A stretch of DNA of 34,074 nt from DASXYG01 sp036502625 (GTDB lineage Bacteria; Actinomycetota; Actinomycetes; Streptosporangiales; Streptosporangiaceae), in assembly GCA_036502625.1 (NCBI GenBank), contig DASXYG010000036.1, forward strand, positions 1-34,074. Reading direction: 5' to 3'. Of this stretch, positions 15,336 to 23,795 are shown piece by piece. The notes below the pieces were generated by a model. It ran no database searches and was not told the DNA's origin. It worked only from the letters and a program-made list of their open reading frames with translations. A program made the translations under genes and the position numbers. Numbering within the stretch: position 1 is the stretch's first letter; every line of letters starts with the position of its first letter.

Positions 15336-16082
15336 TCAGGGGCCCGACCGGGCGTGCGGCTCGGTCAGGCAGTCGAGGAGCAGCGCGGCCTGCGCGGCGT
15401 CCTCGGGGAGCCGCTCCACCCAGACGCGGGCGCCGTGCCGGGCGGACACGTCGCGGCGCAGGCGGGTGGTCACGAACTCAAGCTCCGGCCGCAGCGGCAC
15501 CAGGGCGGCGGCGCGCCCCGCGCCGAGCAGCGTCAGCGTCTCCTCGCCGGGATACGTACGGCGCAGCTCATGGCCGATGACGATGGTCCACGCGATGCGC
15601 TTCCACGGGTCGAGCCGCGTCGCGAGGTCCACCACGACCAGGCAGTACGCCTCGTGCGGCGCCCGGTCGCCGCGGTAGATCTCGGCCATCCGGGTGCGCA
15701 GGTACGGCAGCGTGGCCAGGCCGGTCAGCGGGTCCTCGCACGCCAGGTCGGACAGCCCGAACATGCCCGCCTCGACCCAGCCCTCGGCGAGCGCGCGTAC
15801 GCAGGCCATCGGCGGGATGTCGCGGCCGACCGCGGCGAACAGCGCGCCGAGGTCCTCCAGGGTCTCGCCGATGCCCACGCCGGCCTGGGCGCGCGCGTGG
15901 CCGAGGCGGGTGCACGGGTCGGTGAGGTCGGCGCCGCGGTCGACGGCGTACGTCATCGCGTCGACCGCGGGGGACCACCAGTCCTCGGGGAACACCCAGC
16001 CGGCCGCGAGGCTGCGCGCCCGCCACGCGTCGCGCGTCGCGCCGGTGGCGCCGATGTCCGGCGTACCTCCGCTCACCCGCAT
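15336..16082 (-). CDS. Degenerate GGDEF-fold protein
   Basis: The 248-residue cytoplasmic protein has a helical N-terminal half (1-112) and then DPLTGLATLPYLRTRMAEIY (117-136), the classic opening of a GGDEF domain. The strands AYCLVVVDL and ETLTLLGAGRAAALVP follow. The GGDEF active-site loop itself is absent, so it cannot make cyclic-di-GMP. It may bind a nucleotide or act as a partner protein. The ATG at 16082 is the only good start. It is divergent from the membrane-tethered sigma factor gene, with 160 nt between, suggesting a shared regulatory region. The functional link is inference from position only. Confidence 0.7.
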   Translation of the reverse strand: MRVSGGTPDIGATGATRDAWRARSLAAGWVFPEDWWSPAVDAMTYAVDRGADLTDPCTRLGHARAQAGVGIGETLEDLGALFAAVGRDIPPMACVRALAEGWVEAGMFGLSDLACEDPLTGLATLPYLRTRMAEIYRGDRAPHEAYCLVVVDLATRLDPWKRIAWTIVIGHELRRTYPGEETLTLLGAGRAAALVPLRPELEFVTTRLRRDVSARHGARVWVERLPEDAAQAALLLDCLTEPHARSGP

Positions 16083-16242
16083 GGCCCTGCCTCCGTCCGT
16101 CCTGGGGTCCGTCCCGAGCCCGTCCCTCGGTCCCGTCCTCGGTCACGTTCTGGGAGATAAGACGGCCAGGCGGTTTAGCCATGACGCGGATTGCGGAATT
16201 AATCTCCGCGACTGTCCGTAGCTCCCCCGGGACGGTGAGTAA

Positions 16243-18687
16243 ATGATCGACCCCTCGGAGGACCGCTCTCCCGCGGTTCCCAGCGATGCCGCATTGATCG
16301 TCGCCCTCCGCGACGGCGACGACGCCGCGTACGGCGAGCTGTACCGGCGGCACGCCGGCGCCGCGCGCGGCCTGGCGCGGCAGCTCGTACGCGGCGACTC
16401 CGAGGTGGACGACGTCGTCTCGGAGACGTTCGCCCGGGTGCTCGACCTGATGCGCCGCGGCGGCGGGCCCGACTCCGGGTTCCGGCCGTACCTGCTGACC
16501 TCCGTACGCCGGATCGCGTACGACCGGTTCCGCGCCGACAAGCGGAACGTCGTCACCGGCGAGATCGAGAGCTTCGACCCCGGCACGCCGTTCGTCGACC
16601 CCGCGGTCGCCGGCCTGGAGCGCTCGCTCATCGCCCGCGCGTTCTTCTCGCTGCCCGAGCGCTGGCAGGCGGTGCTGTGGCACACCGAGGTGGAGGAGGC
16701 CAGGCCCGCCGAGGTGGCGCCGCTGCTCGGGCTGTCGCCCAACGGCGTGGCGGCGCTGGCGTACCGGGCGCGCGAGGGGCTGCGGCAGGCGTACCTGCAG
16801 ATGCACCTGTCGGGCGTCGCGGACGAGAACTGCCGCCCGGCGCTCGAGCGCATCGGCGCGTACATCCGCGACGGGCTGTCCCGCAGGGAGACGCCCATCG
16901 TCGAGACGCACCTGAAGGACTGCGCCGACTGCCGGGGCGTGTACGCCGAGCTCGCCGACGTGAACGTGGGCCTGAAGGGCATCATCGGCCCGCTCGTCGC
17001 CGGTCCCGCGCTCGGCGGCTACCTCGCCGCGCACGCGGGCGGCGCCGGGTTCGGCGGGATCTTCGGCTGGTGGACGCGCATGCCGAAGCGCGCGCAGCAG
17101 GGTACGGCGGCCGGCGTCGCCGCGGCGGCGGTGGTCGCGGGCGTCGCGTTCGCGCTGACCGCCGACCACCACAGGCCTCCCCGCGCGGCCATCGCCGAGC
17201 CCACGCCGCAACCGGCGCAGCCCAAGCCGCCGCGGCCCAGACCACCGAGACCGAAACCGCCCAACCAGCCCCCGCCCGTACCGAAACCGCCCGTGCAGCG
17301 AAAACCCCCGCCCGCGGTCCCCGCTCCCCACCCCCCGAAGCCGAAGAGCCCCCCGAGCAAACGGCCACCCGCCCCCGCGCCACCCGCGCCCGCGCCCGTG
17401 CCCGCGCCGAAGCTGTCCGCGCGCGTCGGGTCGGTCGGCGAGTTGGTGCGCGACCAGAACGGCATCGTCGGCATGTGGCTCACGAACGCGGGCCGCGGCG
17501 CGTCCAAGGACGTCACGGCCGACGTCACGCTGCCGCCCGGCGTCACGTCCGCGCAGTCGGGCGGGCCGGGCGAGGCGGCGCCGTCGGCGGTGTCCGCGGG
17601 CGACGGCTGGACGTGCCGGCCGTCCGGCGCGGTCGTCCGCTGCCGCCACGGCGCCGTACGGCCGGGCGCGACCAGCAGGGCGTACCTCCCCGTCCAGGTG
17701 GCGGGCACGGCGCCGCTCGGCACGCCGCCGCGCGTCGCGATCGACTCCGGCCGCGTGCGGCTGCGGGCGCGCGGCGGCAACGGCGTCAAGGCCACCGGCC
17801 TGGCCGCGCGGTACGCCACCGACGGGAACGTCCGTACGCTCCAGGTCGGCAACGCCACGCTGAGCTGCCCGGACACCGAGCCCGGCTGCGCCGCGGCGCG
17901 TGCCCGGGCGGGCGAGCGGCGCGACGACGACCTGTGGGACATGCGGCCGTACGACGCCGACGCCGATCCCGGCACGACGAGTTCGAGCCCGGCGCGGCTG
18001 ACGCTGCCGGGCCGGGTGCGGTGGGCCGGGCTGTACTGGTCGGGCGTGCGCGGCGACGGCGACGCGGGCACGGCGAAGCTGCGCGGCCCCGGCGGCGCGG
18101 CGTACACCAAGGTCCGCGCGACGGACGTCCGCACCGACCACCTGCCCAGCTTCCCGACGTACGAGGCGTTCGCCGACGTCACCTCGCTCGTGCGGAAGTA
18201 CGGCTCTGGCACCTGGTGGGGCGCCGACGTGCCCACCGTGCCGGGGGCCACGCATTACGCGGGCTGGAGCCTGGTGGTGGTCGCCGACGACGCCTCGGCG
18301 CCGTACGCGCAGGCCGCGGTGCTGGACAGCACGCCGCAGCGGGTGCTGTCGCCGGCGCACCGTGAGCTTGACCTCGCGCTCGCGGGGCTGCTCCCTGCGG
18401 CGGTGCCGGCCCGGATCGGGGTGGTCGCGTGGGAGGGCGACGCGGGCCTGAAGGACGACCGGATCATGCTCGGCGGCCGCCCGCTGCGCCCCGGCCAGGG
18501 CGACCGCGACGCGGACAACGTCATGGACAGTTCGAGCGAGGGCGCCGTGGGCCCCGCCCTCACGTTCGGCGTGGACGTGAAGACGTTCGCGACGGTGCTC
18601 CCGGACAAGGCCGTGCTCCGCTTCGTCACCGGTCAGGACGCGTACGTGCTCGGCGTCGTCACCCTGACGTCGCCGATGCGCACCTAG
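16243..18687 (+). CDS. Membrane-tethered ECF sigma factor with fused zinc anti-sigma motif and extracellular beta domain
   Basis: A single 814-residue frame joins four parts. Residues 15-100 are sigma region 2 (ALIVALRDGDDAAYGELYRRH, then VDDVVSETFARVLDLM and LLTSVRRIAYDRFR). Residues 130-187 are region 4 (FFSLPERWQAVLWHTEVEE, then VAPLLGLSPNGVAALAYRAREGLRQAY). Next come a ZAS-type anti-sigma motif, His223-x3-Cys227-x2-Cys230, and one membrane helix at about 287-306. A proline-rich stalk (311-400) leads to a large beta-rich part (401-814) with WAGLYWSG, DVTSLV, YAGWSLVVV, VVAWEGD and DNVMDSS blocks. These resemble domains of secreted DUF11-type surface proteins. A fused sigma, anti-sigma and outside sensor implies one-protein transmembrane signalling, perhaps with proteolytic release; this is inference. 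ECF groups with long fused extensions are known in actinobacteria. The ATG at 16243 follows GGTGAG. It is divergent from the degenerate GGDEF gene. Confidence 0.88.
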   Translation: MIDPSEDRSPAVPSDAALIVALRDGDDAAYGELYRRHAGAARGLARQLVRGDSEVDDVVSETFARVLDLMRRGGGPDSGFRPYLLTSVRRIAYDRFRADKRNVVTGEIESFDPGTPFVDPAVAGLERSLIARAFFSLPERWQAVLWHTEVEEARPAEVAPLLGLSPNGVAALAYRAREGLRQAYLQMHLSGVADENCRPALERIGAYIRDGLSRRETPIVETHLKDCADCRGVYAELADVNVGLKGIIGPLVAGPALGGYLAAHAGGAGFGGIFGWWTRMPKRAQQGTAAGVAAAAVVAGVAFALTADHHRPPRAAIAEPTPQPAQPKPPRPRPPRPKPPNQPPPVPKPPVQRKPPPAVPAPHPPKPKSPPSKRPPAPAPPAPAPVPAPKLSARVGSVGELVRDQNGIVGMWLTNAGRGASKDVTADVTLPPGVTSAQSGGPGEAAPSAVSAGDGWTCRPSGAVVRCRHGAVRPGATSRAYLPVQVAGTAPLGTPPRVAIDSGRVRLRARGGNGVKATGLAARYATDGNVRTLQVGNATLSCPDTEPGCAAARARAGERRDDDLWDMRPYDADADPGTTSSSPARLTLPGRVRWAGLYWSGVRGDGDAGTAKLRGPGGAAYTKVRATDVRTDHLPSFPTYEAFADVTSLVRKYGSGTWWGADVPTVPGATHYAGWSLVVVADDASAPYAQAAVLDSTPQRVLSPAHRELDLALAGLLPAAVPARIGVVAWEGDAGLKDDRIMLGGRPLRPGQGDRDADNVMDSSSEGAVGPALTFGVDVKTFATVLPDKAVLRFVTGQDAYVLGVVTLTSPMRT

Positions 18688-18691
18688 ACCC

Positions 18692-18740
18692 CCGTCAGGG
18701 TGCCTTGACGCCGGCGCGGTTCGTCAAGGTACCCTGACGG
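18692..18740 (+). promoter_or_regulatory. 19-bp inverted repeat carrying the promoter of the HTH gene
   Basis: The arm CCGTCAGGGTGCCTTGACG (18692-18710) is the reverse complement of 18722-18740 at 18 of 19 positions, with an 11-nt spacer. Within it lie TTGACG (18705-18710) and, 19 nt on, TACCCT (18730-18735), which is 8 nt before the ATG at 18744. The repeat therefore covers a leaderless promoter. It may also act as the terminator of the sigma gene, whose stop is 4 nt upstream. Confidence 0.6.
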
Positions 18741-18743
18741 GCC

Positions 18744-19226
18744 ATGAGCCTGAAGCTTCCCGAGATCCCCGGCGGGCACGAGGGATACGCCGCGCCCGTC
18801 ATGCCCGACGGCACTATTGCCGCCAACGGCCAGCGGCCCGCGTTCGTCGGCTACGTCGCCGCGTGCGCCTGCGGCTGGACCGACGGCCAGCGGTTCCCCG
18901 CCACCGAGGCGGGGCGCAAGGCCGCCGAGGCCGAGTGGTCGGACAAGCACGTGCGCACGCTGATCGTCGCGCTCGACGACGAGATGCCGCGCGCGCTCGG
19001 CGCCAAGGCCACCGTGCTGCGCAACCAGACCGCCGACCTGATCGGCAAGCGCCCGCGCGCCGCCCTGCGCACCCTCGCCTACATCGAGTCGTGGCAGCAG
19101 GCCCTGCTCGACCAGGCGGTAGCCGCGGCCCGCGCCGACGGCCTGTCCTGGTCCGACATCGGCCTGGCCCTCGGCATCACCAAACAGGCCGCACACGAAC
19201 GCTTCCGCGACCGCACCGACTTCTAG
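18744..19226 (+). CDS. Hypothetical protein with C-terminal helix-turn-helix
   Basis: The 160-residue product opens with a region holding CACGW (Cys41, Cys43) and FPATEAGRKAAEAEWSDKHV. A helical middle follows, and it ends in ADGLSWSDIGLALGITKQAAHERFR (about 131-155), a clear helix-turn-helix of the sigma region 4/LuxR kind. I do not recognise a named family. It is probably a DNA-binding protein. Its own promoter lies inside a long inverted repeat, so autoregulation is likely. The -10 hexamer 8 nt before the ATG and the lack of a Shine-Dalgarno suggest a leaderless message. It follows the tethered sigma gene and converges on hpnH, with a strong terminator between. Confidence 0.75.
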   Translation: MSLKLPEIPGGHEGYAAPVMPDGTIAANGQRPAFVGYVAACACGWTDGQRFPATEAGRKAAEAEWSDKHVRTLIVALDDEMPRALGAKATVLRNQTADLIGKRPRAALRTLAYIESWQQALLDQAVAAARADGLSWSDIGLALGITKQAAHERFRDRTDF

Positions 19227-19249
19227 CCCGCGGGACCGCCGTGGGTGAC

Positions 19250-19286
19250 GAAGGGGAGCCCCCGGTGCGCGCGGGGCTCCCCCTTC
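19250..19286. terminator. Bidirectional hairpin terminator between convergent genes
   Basis: GAAGGGGAGCCCC (19250-19262) pairs with GGGGCTCCCCCTTC (19273-19286) with a single bulged base and a 10-nt loop. It lies 23 nt after the HTH gene stop and 12 nt after the hpnH stop, so it can serve both strands. Confidence 0.75.
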
Positions 19287-19298
19287 AGGGCGTACGGG

Positions 19299-20309
19299 TC
19301 ACATGTCGGTCAGGGTGCGCAGCGACTGCTTGAGCGAGCCCATCGTGGCGAGGACGGCGCTCGGTTCGTAGCCGCAGTGGGCCATGCAGTTGTTGCAGCG
19401 CGGGTCGTTGCCGCGGCCGTAGGCGTCCCAGTCGGTGGTCTCCACGAGCTCCTTGTACGTCTTGGCGTAGCCGTCGCCGAGCAGGTAGCACGGCTTCTGC
19501 CAGCCGAACAGGGAGTACGAGGGGATCCCCCAGGCGGTGCACTTGAAGTCGACCTTGCCCTCGAGGAAGTCGAGGAACATGGGCGAGTGGTTCAGCCGCC
19601 ACTTCTTGCGGCGGCCGTCCGCGAACGCCTTGCGGAACAGCTCGCGCGTCTCCTCCACGCCCAGGAAGTGCTCCTGGTCCGGCGCCTTCTCGTACGCGTA
19701 CGCCGGGGAGATCATCATCTGGTCGACCTTGACCTCGTCGTTCAGGAAGTCCAGGACGTCGATGATCGTCTGCGGGGTGTCGGTGTTGAAGAACGTCGAG
19801 TTCGTCGTCACCTTGAACCCGCGGCCCTGGAGGTCCTTGATCGCCGCGACGGCCTCGTCGAACACGCCCTCCTTGCTCACCGACTCGTCGTGCCGCTCGC
19901 GCAGCCCGTCGATGTGGATGGCGAACGAGAGGTACGGCGACGGCCTCAGGTCGAACCGCTCGATGCGCTTGCGCACCAGCAGGGCGTTCGTGCACAGCAC
20001 CACGAACACCTTCCGCTTCACCAGCTCGTTGACGATCTGGTCGATCTGCGGGTGCATCAGCGGCTCGCCGCCGGCGATGGACACCACCGGCGCGCCGCAC
20101 TCCTCGACCGCGGCGACCGCCTGCTCGACCGGCATCCGCTGCTTGAGGACGTCGTGCGGATGCTGGATCTTCCCGCATCCCGCGCACGCCAGGTTGCAGG
20201 CGAACAACGGTTCTAGTTCGAGCACCAACGGGAACTTCTTGTTCCCCTTGAGCTTCTGCTTCGCGACGTGCATGCCAACGCGGTACGCGTAACGCCATGG
20301 GAGCGCCAT
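19299..20309 (-). CDS. hpnH: Hopanoid biosynthesis radical SAM protein HpnH
   Basis: HpnH adds a 5'-deoxyadenosyl group to diploptene, making adenosylhopane, the first extended C35 hopanoid. The 336-residue radical SAM protein has the [4Fe-4S] motif C38-NLA-C42-AG-C45, the SIAGGEPLMHPQ SAM-binding strand and a C-terminal cysteine cluster CNNCMAHCGY. The N-terminal MALPWRYAYRVGMHVAKQKLKG is typical of the family. Its ATG overlaps the stop of the HpnG-IspH fusion as TGATG, so it is translationally coupled and is the last gene of the operon. The product is the substrate of the HpnG domain encoded directly upstream. Confidence 0.95.
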   Translation of the reverse strand: MALPWRYAYRVGMHVAKQKLKGNKKFPLVLELEPLFACNLACAGCGKIQHPHDVLKQRMPVEQAVAAVEECGAPVVSIAGGEPLMHPQIDQIVNELVKRKVFVVLCTNALLVRKRIERFDLRPSPYLSFAIHIDGLRERHDESVSKEGVFDEAVAAIKDLQGRGFKVTTNSTFFNTDTPQTIIDVLDFLNDEVKVDQMMISPAYAYEKAPDQEHFLGVEETRELFRKAFADGRRKKWRLNHSPMFLDFLEGKVDFKCTAWGIPSYSLFGWQKPCYLLGDGYAKTYKELVETTDWDAYGRGNDPRCNNCMAHCGYEPSAVLATMGSLKQSLRTLTDM

Positions 20310-21823
20310 CAGGACCGCACCTCCTTGGGAAGGGTGAACTGGACCGACTCCGAGGTCACGGTTCGCTCGGTGACCCGCGTGCCGCCGAGGCCGCCGATGG
20401 CCGCGACGACCTCGTCGACCAGGCTCGGCGGAGCGGACGCGCCGGCGCTGAGCCCGATCGTGGTGGCACCGGACAGCCAGGACAGCTCGACATCGGACGG
20501 ATCGTCGACGAGGTGGGCCCGCGTGCCGCAGCGGCGGGCGACCTCGACGAGGCGTTTGGAATTGGACGAGTTCTCCGAGCCGACGACGATCATCAGGTCG
20601 GCGTCGCGCGCGACCTCCCGCACCGCCTGCTGCCGGTTCGTCGTGGCGTAGCAGATGTCGTCGGAGCGCGGCTCGCGCGCGTGCGGGAAACGGCGCTTCA
20701 GCGCGGCCACCACGTCGGCGGCCTCGTCGGCGGCGAGCGTCGTCTGCATGAGGTAGGAGACCCGGCCGGCCGGCTCCTCCAGCCGTTCGACGTCCTCCGG
20801 CGTCTCCACCAGGACGGTCGACGACGGCGCCTCGCCCAGCGTGCCCTCGACCTCCTCGTGCCCGGCGTGCCCGATCAGCACGACCAGGTCGCCGCGCGTG
20901 GCGTACCGGCGCGCCTCCGCGTGCACCTTCGTGACCAGCGGGCACGTCGCGTCGATCACCGACAGGTCGTGCCGTTCGGCCTGCTCGCGTACGGACGGGG
21001 CCACGCCGTGGGCGGAGAACACCGTCAGCGCGCCGTCCGGCACCTCGTCGAGCTCCTCGACGAACACCGCGCCGCGCCGCTCCAGGTCCTCCACGACGAA
21101 CCGGTTGTGCACGATCTGCTTGCGGACGTACACGGGCGCGCCGTGCATCTCCAGCGCCTTCTCGACGATCTCGATGGCCCGCTCGACGCCCGCGCAGAAC
21201 GACCGCGGCCCGGCGAGCAGCACCGTGCGCGGCCGCGCGGACACCGCGGCCGCCCACTTCTCCACAGCCGGGCCCACCTTGCACAGCACGCGCCGCGCGG
21301 TGATGCCGCCGGTGACGGTCTTCGGCGACATCAGCCGCCGCTCCGGGCTGTCGACGATCACCCGGACCACCGCGAGCGGACGGTCGCCCGCGCCCTCGGC
21401 GAGGTACGCCGACTCCATGTCCACCGCGAGCGCGCCGGACGTGGCGTAGCCGTGGCGCTCGGCGTCGCGCACCACGTGGTCGGTGGACAGCACCGGCCCC
21501 GTGCGCACGGTCAGCCCCGCGCGCCGCAGCTCGCCGGCGAGCAGCGGCGCCGACGGGCACGCGTGCGTACGTGTGCCGTCGCGCACCTCGGTCGCCACCA
21601 CGACGTCGCCGGGGCGCATGCCCGTCACGAGCGCGCCACCGAACCCGACCACGGCGAGCGCGCCGAACGACCTGGCGGCCAGGTCGCGCGCGGTCGCCGC
21701 GGCGCGTTCGGGTCCGGCGCAGCCGCTGACCACCCGCGCACCGGACAGCCCGCCGCTGACGGCGTGCGCCTCGATGCCGAGCGGCGCGCAGACGACAAGG
21801 CGTGACGGCCTAGTTGGACTCAC
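20309..21823 (-). CDS. HpnG-IspH fusion (adenosylhopane nucleosidase domain + HMBPP reductase domain)
   Basis: One uninterrupted 504-residue frame contains two enzymes. Residues 7-195 are a nucleoside phosphorylase-like domain as in HpnG, with GFGGAL, the TDHVV segment and AVDMESAYLA (Asp135, Glu137), which removes adenine from adenosylhopane. Residues 199-504 are IspH (LytB), the iron-sulfur enzyme that makes IPP and DMAPP. All three cluster cysteines are present: FC210AGVERAI, DATC294PLV and C391YATTNRQ, along with GSENSSNSKRL. The linker is only a few residues. GTG at 21823 has GGGAG 7 nt upstream and overlaps the cyclase gene by 14 nt. I know both enzymes as separate proteins; fusion inside the hopanoid operon would tie precursor supply to side-chain processing. 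No frameshift is needed to read it. Confidence 0.93.
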   Translation of the reverse strand: MSPTRPSRLVVCAPLGIEAHAVSGGLSGARVVSGCAGPERAAATARDLAARSFGALAVVGFGGALVTGMRPGDVVVATEVRDGTRTHACPSAPLLAGELRRAGLTVRTGPVLSTDHVVRDAERHGYATSGALAVDMESAYLAEGAGDRPLAVVRVIVDSPERRLMSPKTVTGGITARRVLCKVGPAVEKWAAAVSARPRTVLLAGPRSFCAGVERAIEIVEKALEMHGAPVYVRKQIVHNRFVVEDLERRGAVFVEELDEVPDGALTVFSAHGVAPSVREQAERHDLSVIDATCPLVTKVHAEARRYATRGDLVVLIGHAGHEEVEGTLGEAPSSTVLVETPEDVERLEEPAGRVSYLMQTTLAADEAADVVAALKRRFPHAREPRSDDICYATTNRQQAVREVARDADLMIVVGSENSSNSKRLVEVARRCGTRAHLVDDPSDVELSWLSGATTIGLSAGASAPPSLVDEVVAAIGGLGGTRVTERTVTSESVQFTLPKEVRS

Positions 21824-23795
21824 GGAACGGCTCCCGTACTTTCGCGTCGCGGACGTAGCGGCCGAGCGCGGTGACCGGGAACACGACGCGGTACATCTCG
21901 TAGTTGATGTAGAAGTCGTGCGGGAACCCGGTGCCGGTGTAGTACGGCTCGTCCCAGCCGCCGTCGGGCCGCTGCTGGTCGGCGAGCCACAGCACGCCCC
22001 GGTCGGCCGCCGGAGAGCGGTCGCCCGCGGCCAGCAGCGCGAGCAGCGCCCACGCGGTCTGCGACGCCGTCGACTCACCGCACCCCGACCACACGGCCGG
22101 GTCGTCGTAGGACCTGAGGTCCTCACCCCAGCCGCCGTCGGCGTTCTGCACCGACTTCAGCCATCGCACCGCGCGGCGTACGCAGGGTTTCTCCGGGCGC
22201 ACCCCGGCGGCGACCAGCGCGGGCACCACCGCGCCCGTGCCGTAGACGTAGTTCGCGCCCCACCGCCCGAACCACGAGCCGTCGGACTCCTGGTTGCGCA
22301 GCAGCCACACGACACCGCGGCGTACGGCCGGGGTGCCGGACAGGCCCTCGTGCGCCAGCGCCTCCACGACATGCGCGGTGACGTCGGCGGACGCCGGGTC
22401 GATCACCGCGCCGAAGTCGCAGAACGGCAGCTTCGTGCACAGCGTCTGCGTGTTGTCGGCGTCGAACGCGCCCCAGCCGCCGTCCTTGCACTGCATGCCG
22501 ACCAGCCAGGACACGGCGCGCGCCACGGTGGCGTCGACGCGGGCGTCGGTGCCGGCCGGCGCGACCTTCCGCAGCGCGAGGATGGCCTCCGCGGTGTCGT
22601 CGGTGTCCGGATAGGTGTCGTTCTCGAACTCGAACGCCCAGCCGGACGGCGTCAGGCCCGGACGGCGCACCTGCCAGTCGCCGAGGCCGCGGATCTCGTT
22701 GTCCTGCACCCAGTCGGCGGCCTTGCGCATCGGCGCGTCGTCGCCGCCCATGCCCGCCTCGCCGAGCGCGACCATGGTGAGCACGGTGTCCCACACGGGG
22801 GACTGGCAGCACTCCAGCCGCCGCGTCGTGCCCTCCGGGGCGTCCTCCCTGATCAGCCAGGTCTCGAACGCCTCGATGCCGCGCTTCATCACCGGGTGCT
22901 CGAGGTCGTAGCCGAGCACCTTCAACGCGATCAGGGAGTACACCCACGGCGGCTGGATGCCGCCCCAGCAGCCGTCGGCCTCCTGCCGCGCGATGATCCA
23001 CTCGGCCGCGCGGCGCATCGCGGCACGCCGCAGCCCCGCGACCGGACGCTTCTGGTAGACGTGCAGCGCCTTGTCGAGCCCGTTGAACACCGACGCCCAG
23101 CTCAGCAGCGTGGAGTCCTTCTCCGGACGGCGGCCCGTACGCAGCTCGCCGATGTCCACAGGCAGTGGACGGCTCGGCCGCAGCGACCCGATGATCGTGA
23201 GCGGGATGATCGTGCCGCGCGCCCAGCTCCCCCAGTCGTAGACGTTGAGCGGCACCCAGCGCGGGAAGTACATCAGCTCCGGCGGCATGACCGGCAGGTC
23301 GTCCCAGGACCACTCGCCGAACATCGCCAGCCACATCCGGGTGAAGACGCGGCTCGCCTCGATGCCGCCCGCGTCGCGGACGAACTCCGCGGCCCGGCGC
23401 ATGTGCGGTGCGTCGGGGGAGTCGCCGGCCATCTTCAGCGCGATGTACGCCTCGATGGTCGAGGACAGCTCGGGGAACCCGTCGTAGAAGTTCGACCACG
23501 TGCCGTCGGCGCGCTGCTGCGAACGGATCCAGCGCGCCGTCTCGGTGGTCTGCTTCTCCGTACGGATGCCCAGGAACTCCCGCAGCAGGAGGTCCTCGGC
23601 GTCGATCGACACGTTGGTGTCAAGCGCGCCCTTCCACCAGCCGTCGGGCTTCTGCCGCCCGATCAGGTGGTCGCGCGCTTTGGCCAGCGTGGCGGCCGCG
23701 CGTGCGGGGGCGTCGGCGCGGCCCTGCGCGGGTACGGCGGCCGCTCCCGCCGCCGTGGCCGTTCCTGCCGTGTGGCCGTGCTCTGTCGTGGTCAT
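21810..23795 (-). CDS. shc: Squalene-hopene cyclase
   Basis: The enzyme cyclises squalene to hopene and hopanol at the membrane. The 661-residue protein is full length. It carries the catalytic DxDD as D397-T-D-D400 and at least six QW repeats: QKPDGWW, QRADGTW, QEADGCWGG, QCKDGGWGA, QESDGSWFG, QNADGGWGE and QRPDGGWDE. These stabilise the alpha-barrel fold. The first 30 residues are Ala/Gly-rich and variable. The ATG at 23795 overlaps the upstream stop as TGATG. At its 3' end it overlaps the fusion gene by 14 nt. The operon supplies its substrate from HpnC, HpnD and HpnE. Confidence 0.97.
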   Translation of the reverse strand: MTTTEHGHTAGTATAAGAAAVPAQGRADAPARAAATLAKARDHLIGRQKPDGWWKGALDTNVSIDAEDLLLREFLGIRTEKQTTETARWIRSQQRADGTWSNFYDGFPELSSTIEAYIALKMAGDSPDAPHMRRAAEFVRDAGGIEASRVFTRMWLAMFGEWSWDDLPVMPPELMYFPRWVPLNVYDWGSWARGTIIPLTIIGSLRPSRPLPVDIGELRTGRRPEKDSTLLSWASVFNGLDKALHVYQKRPVAGLRRAAMRRAAEWIIARQEADGCWGGIQPPWVYSLIALKVLGYDLEHPVMKRGIEAFETWLIREDAPEGTTRRLECCQSPVWDTVLTMVALGEAGMGGDDAPMRKAADWVQDNEIRGLGDWQVRRPGLTPSGWAFEFENDTYPDTDDTAEAILALRKVAPAGTDARVDATVARAVSWLVGMQCKDGGWGAFDADNTQTLCTKLPFCDFGAVIDPASADVTAHVVEALAHEGLSGTPAVRRGVVWLLRNQESDGSWFGRWGANYVYGTGAVVPALVAAGVRPEKPCVRRAVRWLKSVQNADGGWGEDLRSYDDPAVWSGCGESTASQTAWALLALLAAGDRSPAADRGVLWLADQQRPDGGWDEPYYTGTGFPHDFYINYEMYRVVFPVTALGRYVRDAKVREPFRESN

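Noticed and set aside
15568..18360. 930-residue minus-strand frame across the sigma and GGDEF genes
   Set aside because: It runs through two genes and their intergenic region with Arg/Pro/Ala-biased composition and no family sequence; it is a GC shadow.
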